NCBI GenBank assembly: GCA_011033025.1
Contig: WFMF01000162.1
Location: 309,834 to 373,833 of the forward strand
Direction: 5' to 3'
DNA from: Beroe forskalii
Taxonomy: Eukaryota; Ctenophora; Nuda; Beroida; Beroidae
DNA length: 64,000 bases
Part shown: piece by piece, positions 47,184-56,804 of the stretch
How the letters are laid out: every line of letters begins with the position of its first letter
How positions within the stretch are numbered: the stretch's first letter is position 1
Position numbers and translations under genes: made by a program
Notes under the pieces: generated by a model
Database searches by the model: none
Seen by the model: the letters and a program-made list of their open reading frames with translations, nothing else
What the model was told of the DNA's origin: nothing

Positions 47184-48980
47184 ATTGGTGTATCATATCT
47201 GTAAAATTAAGAAGGAATGTATACTAGGTAGTGAATTTGTCTGCCTGCATATTTTAAAAGTCACGTAGTCTGTTACGAAGTGATACCTAGACGTCATGAA
47301 AATTCATTGTCACGTTTTCAGTATGAGCGGCGAGACCCCAATAAAAATTAAAAAGACACAAAGAGATGGGTAGCTTGATAATCAACAAGAATTGCGCCTA
47401 CCGGCGCATTTCTTGTACCCGTTGTTCCCGTATGTAGGCGCTTAATTTCCTGTTCCCTGGGGCTGGTATTAAAACACGCCGTCATTTGATCGACGACCGT
47501 TGTCCGACTTATTTACTGACATGATGAGTTGACGATAAAGCATAAAAGTGACCTTCCAAATCATGATACAATCGCGCTTCTTCTATCAATTAGTGTCACA
47601 TCGCAATATTAACATCATTGAATCAATTTTATAAATAATCCTCATTATGCAGGCTCTATATATTTCCCTCTCCTACGTACAAGTTTGAATTAACGCGCGC
47701 AGATAAAATATCACGTGGGCGATTTCGTTCCACGTGCCAAATGTTCGCGCGCGCGTTCCCGCCATTTCGTAGAACTCTGAAGATTCGTTTGGTTGCGCGC
47801 CGTTCAGAGTTTCATAACTATGATCACCATTTTCGTTACGCGTTACGTTTCTTATGTGCTGCGTTGCAGATATCAAACCGTTGCAATGTTCGCTATTATT
47901 TTACCCCGCCTTGATTGATTTTCAAGATTGAGATACACAATATGATTACTGACCAAGATTAAGATAAAAGATTCAGATATTATATGATCAATCATGAACC
48001 GAGACAAACTCTCATGTCTTTCTTTCCTCTCGTCAATTCTTTAGATCATTCATAACTGATTTGATAACACTGCCCATTGTAATTTGCCCGAATTGCCCGC
48101 TACTAATAAAGAAGGCCAAATGACTATGTGATTGAAATCCTATCAATTATTTGATTAATTGCCTGAAAATTGATAAAGGTTTGATTTTATGATTAAAGAA
48201 TTGAACTTAAATTTTTGAGAAAGAATTAATTTCAACATCAGAATGAACAGAGCATTGAACCCAAATACCTATAACGCTGTTAGCTAGCTGCAGTCCAAAA
48301 TGCAAAGGATGCCACTACACCAAGCTACTCTGACGCGAGTGATATTATAAAGGAGCAGTTGGATGCATGAAAATGTACCAACCACCACCACCACGACGAC
48401 ACACCACCACCTATTTCAGATTTAACAGTACGCGTAAAGGTAGTATACACACAACCCCCACAAAACACGATCTCTGCTAACCTATTCTCAATGCCTTTTT
48501 GTAAAACAAAAACGCGATTGGGAACAGGAAAAAATTAACCACACTAAAGTAGGCGATAATCAAAACTTAACCTCACTAAACTCATGCATTATCTAAAATT
48601 AACCATACTAAAGTAGGTCAAAAACTTATAGCGGGTTAATATGACCCTAGGAGTTGTAAAAGACAATATTCACAGGAGATATCAGGATACCATTACAAAG
48701 GTCCGACCGGGATCACTAAAAGTTTTCATTATATCTACCCGTGCATTTTGACATATAAAAAAAGCTCGGGAGTGCTATTATATGCTTGGGTATTTTTTAT
48801 AAAAGATGAGGAGGTCTACTACCTCTTATGGAAATTCCATTATTTCGATAGTGGAATTCCACTAAGTGTGTCGTGCTACTTGGACACTGCCTAAATCACG
48901 GTCTCTGCCAACCCTTCCTCATTCCTCAAGGCCTTTTTGTAAATGAAAATTAGAAAATAAGAAGTTTGTTGCAGTGTTAC

Positions 48981-49163
48981 TTGATGATTACATACATAGA
49001 CAGCTTTTCTGGTTCCTTCTCTATCACCACGTTGATTTCGGCAAAATGCATCTTTGCCCTGGAATACAGCAAAAATGCCCAAAGGAAAAAATAATAAACA
49101 TGCAATCCAGCAAACTATAATTAAGCCAAATAGATATCCAACATGGCAGTGATGTTCTCGGTC
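48981..49163 (-). pseudogene. CD225/dispanin-like exon or fragment
   Basis: A minus-strand segment of 61 codons begins after a CTGCAG acceptor (49164) and ends before GTAACA (48980). It encodes a hydrophobic helix (YLFGLIIVCWIACLLFF) followed directly by PLGIFAVFQ and, after a short polar loop, GDREGTRKAVY. This matches the CD225 pattern: a membrane helix, CxxPLGIxAxxxS, then GDxxGARxxSxxA. The second helix expected next is weak if the frame is read through (SYFLIFIY), so the copy may be broken or spliced. The tail KALRNEEGLAETVI lies in a sequence also present in decayed form at 48445-48510. Family members are small membrane proteins. I found no N-terminal exon. Confidence 0.4.
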
Positions 49164-49169
49164 CTGCAG

Positions 49170-50004
49170 AGCAAATATGATTAAATATGTTAATTAAATT
49201 AAAATATGTTATTTTTGAAATTTAAATCTAATTAAATGTTATTGAACAAAAATAAGTTTTTGCTTAGCCTAATACCAGGTATTTGCATCTATTTTTTAGA
49301 AATTAATGCTTTTATGATGGCAAAGTTGGCTGATCCCTGATTATATTACAAACGAGAAGGCCTGTTGACATGAGTGTAGGTCGTTCTACTCTTCTAGGTC
49401 ACAGGAAAACCGGCCACAGAAACGTAAACCTTTTCCCACCAATCCAACGGATCATATGAGGAATTAATTTTGTCACAAAGTAGAGGAAAATCAGAACTTT
49501 TTCACAGAATCGTCAAAAAACATGCAACTAACAAATATATAAATATCGCCACTGTCCACCTATTTTCTTTTCACCACAAATGATACATAACTGACTTGGC
49601 GCCGCTTCATGTTAACATTTTTATGATTTATGTATTCCACACAGTTGTGCATAGGGTTAAAGAAATTTATTTATTTTATCTCCGCAGTACTGTGTATAAG
49701 CATCCATATTTTATTATTATATTATTTATATCATGGAATGTCTTTCCCAAATTTTGAACCTTGCAATCCACAGTAATTATAAAAACTTTTTCTGCATATT
49801 TTTCCCTCCCCAATGGCGTTTTTGTGTATACAAAGGCATTGACGAGGATTGGCAATGGACGTGGTTTGGAGGATCATGGGAGAATTTGTGTATACTACCT
49901 TTATCCGTACTGTTAAATCTAAAAAGTGCCCACAAATGGTTGTTGTGTAAAAACTTATTATTCGTGGCGTAAAAGCGTCATATTTGTGGCATAAATACGT
50001 CATA
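49170..50004. other. Intergenic; one diverged inverted repeat partner
   Basis: 49785-49920 read on the minus strand resembles 48428-48533 on the plus strand (both have AAAGGTAGTATACACA and TCAATGCCTTT). Otherwise nothing is supported. Confidence 0.45.
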
Positions 50005-50760
50005 ACCACTCTCTCTGCAAACACGCAATTAGTAAGACTACCACATCGTTACCACTCTCTCTGCAAAAACGCATTTAGTAAGACTATCACATCGTTACCA
50101 CTCTTTCTGCAAACACGCAGTTAGTAAGACTATCACTTCGTTACCACTCTCTGCAAACACGCAGTTATTAAGACTACCACATCGTTACCACTCTCTCTGC
50201 AAAAACGCATTTAGTAGGACTATCACATCGATACCACTCTTTCTGCAAACACCGTGTTTGCAGAAAGAGTGGTATCGATGTGATAGTCTTACTAATTGCG
50301 TGTTTGAAACACGCAGTTAGTAAGACTATCACTTCGTTACCACTCTCTCTGCAAACACGCAGAAAGCAAGACTCCACATCGTTACCACTTTCCCTGCAAA
50401 CACACAGTTGGTAAGACTATCACATCGTTACCACTTTCCCTGCAAACACAGAGATATTAAGACTACCACATCGTTACCACTCTCTCTGCAAACACGCAGT
50501 TAGTAAGACTACCACATCGTTATAACACTCTCTCTCTGCAAAAACACAGTTGGTAAGACTATCACATCGTTACCACTCTTTCTGCAAACATGCAGTTAGT
50601 AAGACTACCACATCGTTACGACTTTCCCAGCAAACACACAGTTACTAATACTAACACATCGTTTCCACTCTCTCTCTCTGCAAACACGCAGTTAGTAAGA
50701 CTACCACATCGTTACCACTCTCTCTGCAAACACGCAGTTAGTAAGACTACCTCATCGTCG
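50005..50760. repeat. 46 bp minisatellite with one inverted unit
   Basis: About sixteen units of ACCACTCTCTCTGCAAACAC then GCAGTTAGTAAGACTA and CCACATCGTT. Starts at 50005, 50051, 50097 and 50143 show the exact 46 bp period. One unit at about 50252-50307 is reverse-complemented, giving a perfect local palindrome around CAAACACCGTGTTTG. Confidence 0.95.
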
Positions 50761-50923
50761 TCTAACACATGTGCATTGAGAAGGCTATGATTGTTTTTTT
50801 CCATTGATTAGTACTGCTTCAGAAAAATTTGTTTAAGATTTTACATCACACCCTTGACTCTAGTAGAACTTTAGGGTGATAGCTGCATTAGGACCAAGCG
50901 GTCATTCCCTAAAGATTTTTCAT

Positions 50924-50984
50924 ACCAAGAGTCATATTAAGGTTCCAAGAGTCATATTAAGGTCCCAAGAATCATATTAAGGAC
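50924..50984. repeat. 20 bp tandem repeat, three units
   Basis: CCAAGAGTCATATTAAGGT repeated three times with two changes. Confidence 0.9.
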
Positions 50985-51325
50985 ACTATGATCTCCCCAT
51001 CCTGCCATGATGAATTCATGATGACCGTCATGATGCTTCCCCATGGGGACATATCAATCTGTTCTCACTAATTCTCTCAGCAGGCATCACAAACTCTGGG
51101 GTAGAAAGCACTGTTGCAGTCTTCCACCTAGTTGTGTACATCGTTTTTAGAGTATCGCCATGAGAACACACTGTATTATTTTCATTAAAATATAAGTACT
51201 ATAAACAGAGAACCATTCACACATAATCTTCTCAATAAAACCACCTTGAAAAGCCACTACTCTTCAACCACAACCCCACACATGACCCCGCATTTAACCC
51301 TGTTCCCCCAGAAACAACCACCTCG
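50985..51325. other. Intergenic, nothing recognised
   Basis: Only a CATGATGAATTCATGATGACC imperfect palindrome near 51005 was noticed (quoted part is trimmed by symmetry). No gene. Confidence 0.4.
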
Positions 51326-51608
51326 AGTCCTGCACAACTCAACCTGATGAACTTCTCTCAGAGCCCAGTGTTAGAGGGACCTGGCCTACAAGCCATTCTT
51401 ACCGAGGGATCACGGTAGTCAATCTTCGGAGGGGATCCCCGACCATTTGGTGCTCCTAGGTGCACCACCATCTGGCACCCAGGTAAGGGGTTTCTAACTC
51501 TCTTTTAGTGCATCCAGATGGGTCCCAGCAGAGCTATTTGCAATAGAGAGCTGCCACCACCTCTCGCGTAAGCGGAGACGTGTGGTCTGTGGATTTTGCA
51601 CCAAAAAA
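51326..51608 (+). mobile_element. I-like LINE 3' end, severely 5'-truncated
   Basis: Matches 25475-25755 (AGTCCTGCACAACTCAACCT to GGATTTTGCACC) with moderate divergence and ends in a short A run at 51602-51608. A typical truncated insertion consisting of 3' UTR only. Confidence 0.85.
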
Positions 51609-51649
51609 AGTTTAAAGAAAATTAAAATTTTGCATCTGCAAACTTTACC

Positions 51650-52450
51650 ATCCCTTTAAGGGGCCGAGTGGGGGGGTTGAAATTGATTTTCGGTTTTTGA
51701 ACTTGTTTCTGATATAGCTGAACACTACCAGTAGGTTTTTACCCCATGAATTTAATATAGTTCTGAGCCAAAGTTTTGAATTTTCAAACCACTCGTTTGC
51801 ATGTAATTACAGTACAAAATTGTAATGCGATTAAAAAGGTAACTTTTAAATGTATCTCCTCCTTCAGTTCTTGAAAATAACCTTGAATCTTGATAAATAT
51901 GTTCTAGTCCAAAAAAACGAAACTTCTCGAGCAGATTTTTGATTAAGGCCTTAGAAGTGAAAATATGAATTTTCAAAAATCGACATATTCGTATATTAAC
52001 TTATGAGGCCTAAATAAAAAACGGCTCGATTGGGAGTTTTTTATGCCCAAGTTCATAACTACCAAGTTTCAAGGGTTTTCCTAAAGATCTATTGGAGGAA
52101 ATAAATTTCAATTTAATTATCGGTAAATCAAATTGGAATTTAGCATGCGTAGTTCAGATAGGAACAATATTTTTTCATGGGTTAAAAACTTACTGGTAGC
52201 TGCCAGTGCAATTTGCCAAAAATCAACTTTAAAAACTCCATGAAAACCTTGAAACTTGGTGGTTATTATTATTATGTTCTTGGCATAAAAACTTTCTTAT
52301 TTAGGCCTCAAAAGTGAAAATATTTGAAAATTAGTAACTTTGGCCGGGAACAATATTTTTCATTCAGTAGAAAAACTGGTATAGTTGCTGGCATTCTCCT
52401 AACCTGTATCAGTAACAATAAAAGCCGGCAATCGGCCCCTCTTCGGCCCC
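51650..52450. repeat. Decayed member of the palindrome-arm repeat family
   Basis: Contains the family landmarks in order: G-run, ATTGATTTTCGGTTTTTG, a TACCAGTAGGTTTTTACCCC stretch, CATGTAATTACAG, TATCTCCTCC, then 'aggccttagaagtgaaaatatgaatttt' in shortened form and an inverted second half near 52010-52440. It ends about 25 bp before the start codon of the toxin-like ORF. Confidence 0.65.
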
Positions 52451-52477
52451 TTCAACATCATCACTATCCAGATTGAA

Positions 52478-53599
52478 ATGACATGGCTGATGTTATATCT
52501 CATTATGGTTGGTGATGTCACATCTTCTGACAAAATCATCTACGATGGAAGTCAAGTTTTTATTTATAACAGGGCAGCAGAACATTCAAGACTTGCTTCA
52601 CCAAGAGAAAAATGTAAAAAAACTTTCAGAAATTTTAGGAGTTACCCTCTGAATTGGCATTATAAGGTCTTGCAAGAATATTGCCCACTTTACTTGTATC
52701 CACATGAACTCACATTAGAACATCTTTGGACCCTCGAAGAACACCCTACAAGATATGACTTCTTTTATATAAAAAATGCCGCTCATCCCAGAGAAAAATT
52801 ACGATTTGGAACTCCCGTTAATGGTGCCATTGGAAGAAAAAACCTTGTGAGCAAAAAAATAATCCTCCTAGAACGCGAAAGATTTGGAAATACTGTCGTC
52901 TCCTGGGATGGGAATTATGACAACAATAATTTGTTTACATTTAAGCAGGCTGAGGTAGGGCATTTCTACATACAAGATACTCAGTTTAGGTGCTTGAGAG
53001 CAAGTCCAATAATAAATGTCGAAGAGTGTGAAAAGGTTATGAAGTATAAATCTTCACAGTGGAAACTTGTGCCTAGAATAAGCCAGATAGAAATTAGACC
53101 AAAAATAGTTTTTGGTCCCATTGACAACCTCCAGAACCCCTATCCAGATGGTCCATACACAATAACTGTACAGCGTGGAGTTACAAGGACACAAACTTCC
53201 CAATTCAAAGACCTTCAGTCTTACAAAGTCTCATTGGAATCCTCGCTATCACAGGCTGTAGCTAGCATTGAGTTTACTTACGAGATAGAGACCACATTGA
53301 CAACATCAGAGGAAACTAGCTGGGTTAGAACAGAAACAAGGACAGTAACAGTGCCTGCTCATAGTAAATATGCAGTGGTTCAGTTTGTTGCTGATGTCAA
53401 GGGAGAACTGGATGAGGACAATTCTCAGATATTGAGTGGAAATATTAAGATTTATGTCAGTAGAGACAGGTACTTTTATGATGATGATGGAAATAAGATC
53501 AACATTTACACGTTAGAGAATTTGGAAGAAGAAGAAGAAGAAGAAGATGGAGGAGAAGGAGGAGAAGAAGGAAAAGAAGGAGAAGGAGAAGAACTGTGA
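52478..53599 (+). CDS. Secreted aerolysin-like pore-forming protein
   Basis: Uninterrupted ORF of 373 codons. Residues 1-17 form a signal peptide (Met, Thr, then a hydrophobic WLMLYLIMV core), so the product is exported. Residues about 20-205 contain repeated Trp/Phe blocks (FFYIKNA, LLERERFG, VVSWDG, LFTFKQA, HFYIQDT, SQWKLVPR), suggesting a beta-trefoil-like or related binding domain. Residues about 225-345 have the Ser/Thr-rich alternating strands and the TVTVPAHSKYAVVQF motif typical of the pore-forming module of aerolysin/ETX-MTX2-type proteins: a membrane hairpin of alternating residues, then a VPxxxKxxV strand. The C terminus is an acidic Glu/Gly tract from a GAA/GGA repeat. Family role: oligomerising beta-pore formers used in attack or defence. 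It is a single exon in the visible part, though an upstream UTR exon is possible. No neighbours share the function. Confidence 0.75.
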   Translation: MTWLMLYLIMVGDVTSSDKIIYDGSQVFIYNRAAEHSRLASPREKCKKTFRNFRSYPLNWHYKVLQEYCPLYLYPHELTLEHLWTLEEHPTRYDFFYIKNAAHPREKLRFGTPVNGAIGRKNLVSKKIILLERERFGNTVVSWDGNYDNNNLFTFKQAEVGHFYIQDTQFRCLRASPIINVEECEKVMKYKSSQWKLVPRISQIEIRPKIVFGPIDNLQNPYPDGPYTITVQRGVTRTQTSQFKDLQSYKVSLESSLSQAVASIEFTYEIETTLTTSEETSWVRTETRTVTVPAHSKYAVVQFVADVKGELDEDNSQILSGNIKIYVSRDRYFYDDDGNKINIYTLENLEEEEEEEDGGEGGEEGKEGEGEEL

Positions 53600-53719
53600 T
53601 GTAGAATGTAAGATTGATCTTAACTGCCTAATTGATCTATGAGTAATGGGAGTTTACAATGGAATCATTAGAGTAAAGATTGCATCGGGTTTGGCATATT
53701 GTTCACTAATTATCGATAA

Positions 53720-53725
53720 AATAAA
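53720..53725 (+). terminator. Probable poly(A) signal AATAAA for the toxin-like ORF
   Basis: AATAAA 121 bp after the stop codon, in AT-rich sequence. Confidence 0.5.
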
Positions 53726-53799
53726 TATTAGAGTTTCTGAAATTAAGCTATTGGCTAATGTAAAGGACGTACAGAGGAATGAAATATGAATGTGTTTAT

Positions 53800-54279
53800 G
53801 TAGTTATTATACACTCAAAAAAGTGAAAGTGGACTTTTGATGCATCCTGTAATATGAACATATTATGTTGTTGTTCAACATAAACATGATAAATATGTCT
53901 CGTAAGGTATATGAGGTACATACCTAAGTTGTGTATAGTATACACAACTGTATACGATCTACATATTTTATTGATCATATTTTTTATGTTGGAAATAATC
54001 CTGAGGACTGAAAATTTAAAGGTTCAAAAATATAGCCAGAGTTTTTTCAGTATTGCTGATGAAACATGATGGTGACATTATTTTCAAATTTTATGAGTAG
54101 CGAAAATATGAGGATATTCGTTTTTACCATAAAATCCCCAAATTTCATTACACAAATATATCTTGTAAAATATAAGGCATTGTACAAGGTTACATAACCT
54201 TGTCCATATTATGTCCATAATATGGACATAATAATAGTTTCATATTTAGTATGCCAAAACTCAAAAGAACATTTACGTA
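53800..54279. other. AT-rich spacer, nothing recognised
   Basis: Short inverted words (CCATATTATGTCCATAATATGG near 54213, quoted in part) but no gene. Confidence 0.4.
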
Positions 54280-55606
54280 TACTATGTCCCGTTTAAGTTC
54301 GTAAATTTCAAGTAAAAATTTTCATTCTGAGAAATTGACTTATGGACAAATGACTCACGTCAATTCAGAGCAAAATGATGAACATTTATGGTAAATCAAC
54401 TTCTATAACTGTTGTTATTGACACAAATTGTCCATCACCTCTCAACTTAAGACGTCAAAAGAGCAAAATTACCCCTTTGCAGTTTCTTGAATCCCTTCAT
54501 TTTAGCTCGTTCCAGGAAAGTCATAGAGGTAAACAGCTATTGATTTCTATTGAAAATGTTTCTTTTGAGTGTCAGCCATAGCCAGAAATCAAAGGGAGTC
54601 AAATCTTGGCAGTAGGGAGGCCATGACACGAATCGATATGTTTCCTTGCTGCTCTCCTTGGTGAATGCATGCCAATAATGGCTCGATTTTTGAGTGCCAT
54701 TTGAGGTGTTCTACTAACTTGCATGAACCATGACGACTTCAGCATGTGTTTCAACATCACCTGACGCAAAAACCACGACAGATAATCATAGCGAATATGC
54801 CCATTTACCTTGTTGTGGCAGCCATTTTCGTGGATTGATTAAGGAAAATGAAGATTTTGAGGCTAAAAGCGCCTCAAACCATGTCTTAAATTGGTGTAAG
54901 CTGTCTTCCAAGACGCTGAACAGTGTCCCTGTTAAACGTCCGAAAATATTGATGCCAATTCTGGGATATCCCATGACTGTAGAACCATGATTTGTCCGGA
55001 AACAAACCAAGGGTAACATGCGCTTTTCTCTAAGCACGCCCCTACAGGCTGCGAACTAGGCCTTCCTATGCTTCTCTATCAATCAGATTTAAACTTTTGC
55101 CTCATGGGCTTCCATCAGAATTCTCTGACGAACAATCGTGGAAATTTTCAGCTTCAATAAATGATGTTTGGTTGATGTTTTTTGAAATTACGGGAGCTGG
55201 TTTATTTGAAATAAGGTTTGCACGCTTTCCACCTCAGCCTCTTTGATCGATGATTCCCGTCGTTTCCGCTGTCATGAGCAGTTCCATGGTCACAGAATTT
55301 TTCGTTGATACACTGGAGAGTACCAAGGGTAGGTAAAATTTTGGTGTGGTATCCAGGTTGCTTCCTGGATGACCATTGAATAATTCAAAGTGATGACTTC
55401 AAATGTACGTTTCAATAACATGTATTTTTCACTCTTCCAGTCAACGTGAAGAAATATGGACTCAAACTTCTGAAAACCAAATCAGACTAAGATATGCCTA
55501 AATGTTCATCTATTTTCTCCAATCTACAGAACCATTTAGGGTTTTATCTCTATTGTAGTAGATACAGAGTGTATTTCAAATTTACGAACTTAAACGGGAC
55601 ACACTA
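54280..55606 (-). mobile_element. Degenerate mariner-family transposon
   Basis: About 1.33 kb, the size of a mariner. TIRs: left GTCCCGTTTAAGTTCGTAAA (54286), right TTTACGAACTTAAACGGGAC (55581), with TA just outside both. The minus strand at about 54570-54640 reads RFVSWPPYCQDLTPFDFWLW, the form of the mariner catalytic region WPxxSPDLxPxDxxLW. Flanking coding pieces are broken by stops and frameshifts, so the transposase is dead. Transposase reads opposite to the toxin-like ORF. Confidence 0.82.
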
Positions 55607-56499
55607 TATGAATTTGAAGATTTGTTTCCAAGCATGAGACTAGTTAATTCTAATGTCTTGATGTGATAGTGGAGAGAGGAAGGGGTCTAAAATTAGCCAA
55701 GAATTGCTGTCATGGGTAGTCCGGACTCCCATACTTACCTACTTTAATTAAACAGGTAATAGCATCCCATGCTATTTAGAAATCTAGAGATACTCAGTAA
55801 GTGGCATAAATATAATATAGAAAAGAGAGCCTGGACCGAGATCTACTGGGGAATTATTCCAAAAAGGGACAGTGCAGTGCGTGGCTCTGAGCATACGAGT
55901 CCCCAGGGCGAGAGAGGGTGGGTGTCATGTGGTGGAGTGGACTATTGGAGTGGGTGTGAGTAAGGAGGAATAGATGGGGTGATGATGGGGACTGTAGGTG
56001 GCATGACGCATAACTAATGTTTTTATTTATTGTATATAAACGTAATAGCACAGTAAAATATGGGGGGGGCAATATAATTAAAACTGACAATTTAGGTACA
56101 TCCATAAAATCATACACCATTGCCAATTACCTCACTAGGGTCTGGTTGTCCAGGGAACTGATGTGGTGGGTACAGTAGTTCATCACATGCCCAGTAATAT
56201 CTTCTTGGGTAATGGTAAGGTGTTTCATGCTGGAGATTGCTGTGCTGAGGGGAGGGAGAAATTACCTTTCCTTCTTAAGATAGTAAAACACTGCCTGGAA
56301 AAATGACGTAGACAAAACACCACTTTAGAGGCTAGAGCTAAAATTGCATGTAGGGGTTTGTTGAGCTACTCATATTATGTCTTATTAACCCTGATAGTCC
56401 CATTTTTGTCCCACATCAGTATTCAGTACCTAACTCTCTAACTGAAGATTACAGTTGCTCTGAGGTAATGCTTTGGCAGTCTGAAGGAGATCGACCCTA
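55607..56499. other. Intergenic, nothing recognised
   Basis: A purine-rich GGGTG segment at 55890-55990 gives frames on both strands with no domain. Confidence 0.4.
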
Positions 56500-56700
56500 A
56501 AAGTGAACATTTTATTTTGAGTTAAAAAGTAGGATGTCCGCTTTTCAACCTTTCAAAAGATGACATCTGCTTTTATAAAGCATATGTTTGCTTTTGAAAA
56601 TTCGACGTTCACTTTTTAGAAGCAGACGTCCACTTTTGAAAAGCAGACGTCCGCTATTGAAAAGCAGACGTCCAATTCTCAAAACTGGAAGTCTGCTTTT
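56500..56700. repeat. About 20 bp tandem repeat (CTTTTGAAAAGCAGACGTCC)
   Basis: Seven to eight diverged units on both strands; AAAAGCAGACGTCCNCTTTTG is itself partly palindromic. The same repeat resumes at 59308-59420 on the other side of the TTAA element, with 2.6 kb between. The transposon therefore lies within, or was captured by, this repeat. Confidence 0.8.
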
Positions 56701-56804
56701 GTGATTACTCATTACCATAGGGGATAACGCAGTTTGCATGCCATGTGGGTCAGATGATGAGGCGACCAGGTAAGGGTGATTATCTCTTTGTGTCCTAAGC
56801 TTAA

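Larger units (their letters stand above)
45746..48661. mobile_element. 2.9 kb foldback element with long TIRs
   Basis: The ends TTTTACAACTCCTAG and CTAGGAGTTGTAAAA are inverted. The match continues inward for over 120 bp (GGTCATATTAACCCGCTATA and its complement, CCTACTTTAGT, GAGTTTAGTGAGGTTAAGTT), and a second inverted block pairs 45910-46075 with 47200-47380. The centre carries an almost perfect 0.4 kb palindrome (46768-47183). The segment at 47400-48520 is unpaired and includes a GC-rich CGCG stretch at 47690-47770. No transposase is recognised. Confidence 0.75.
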
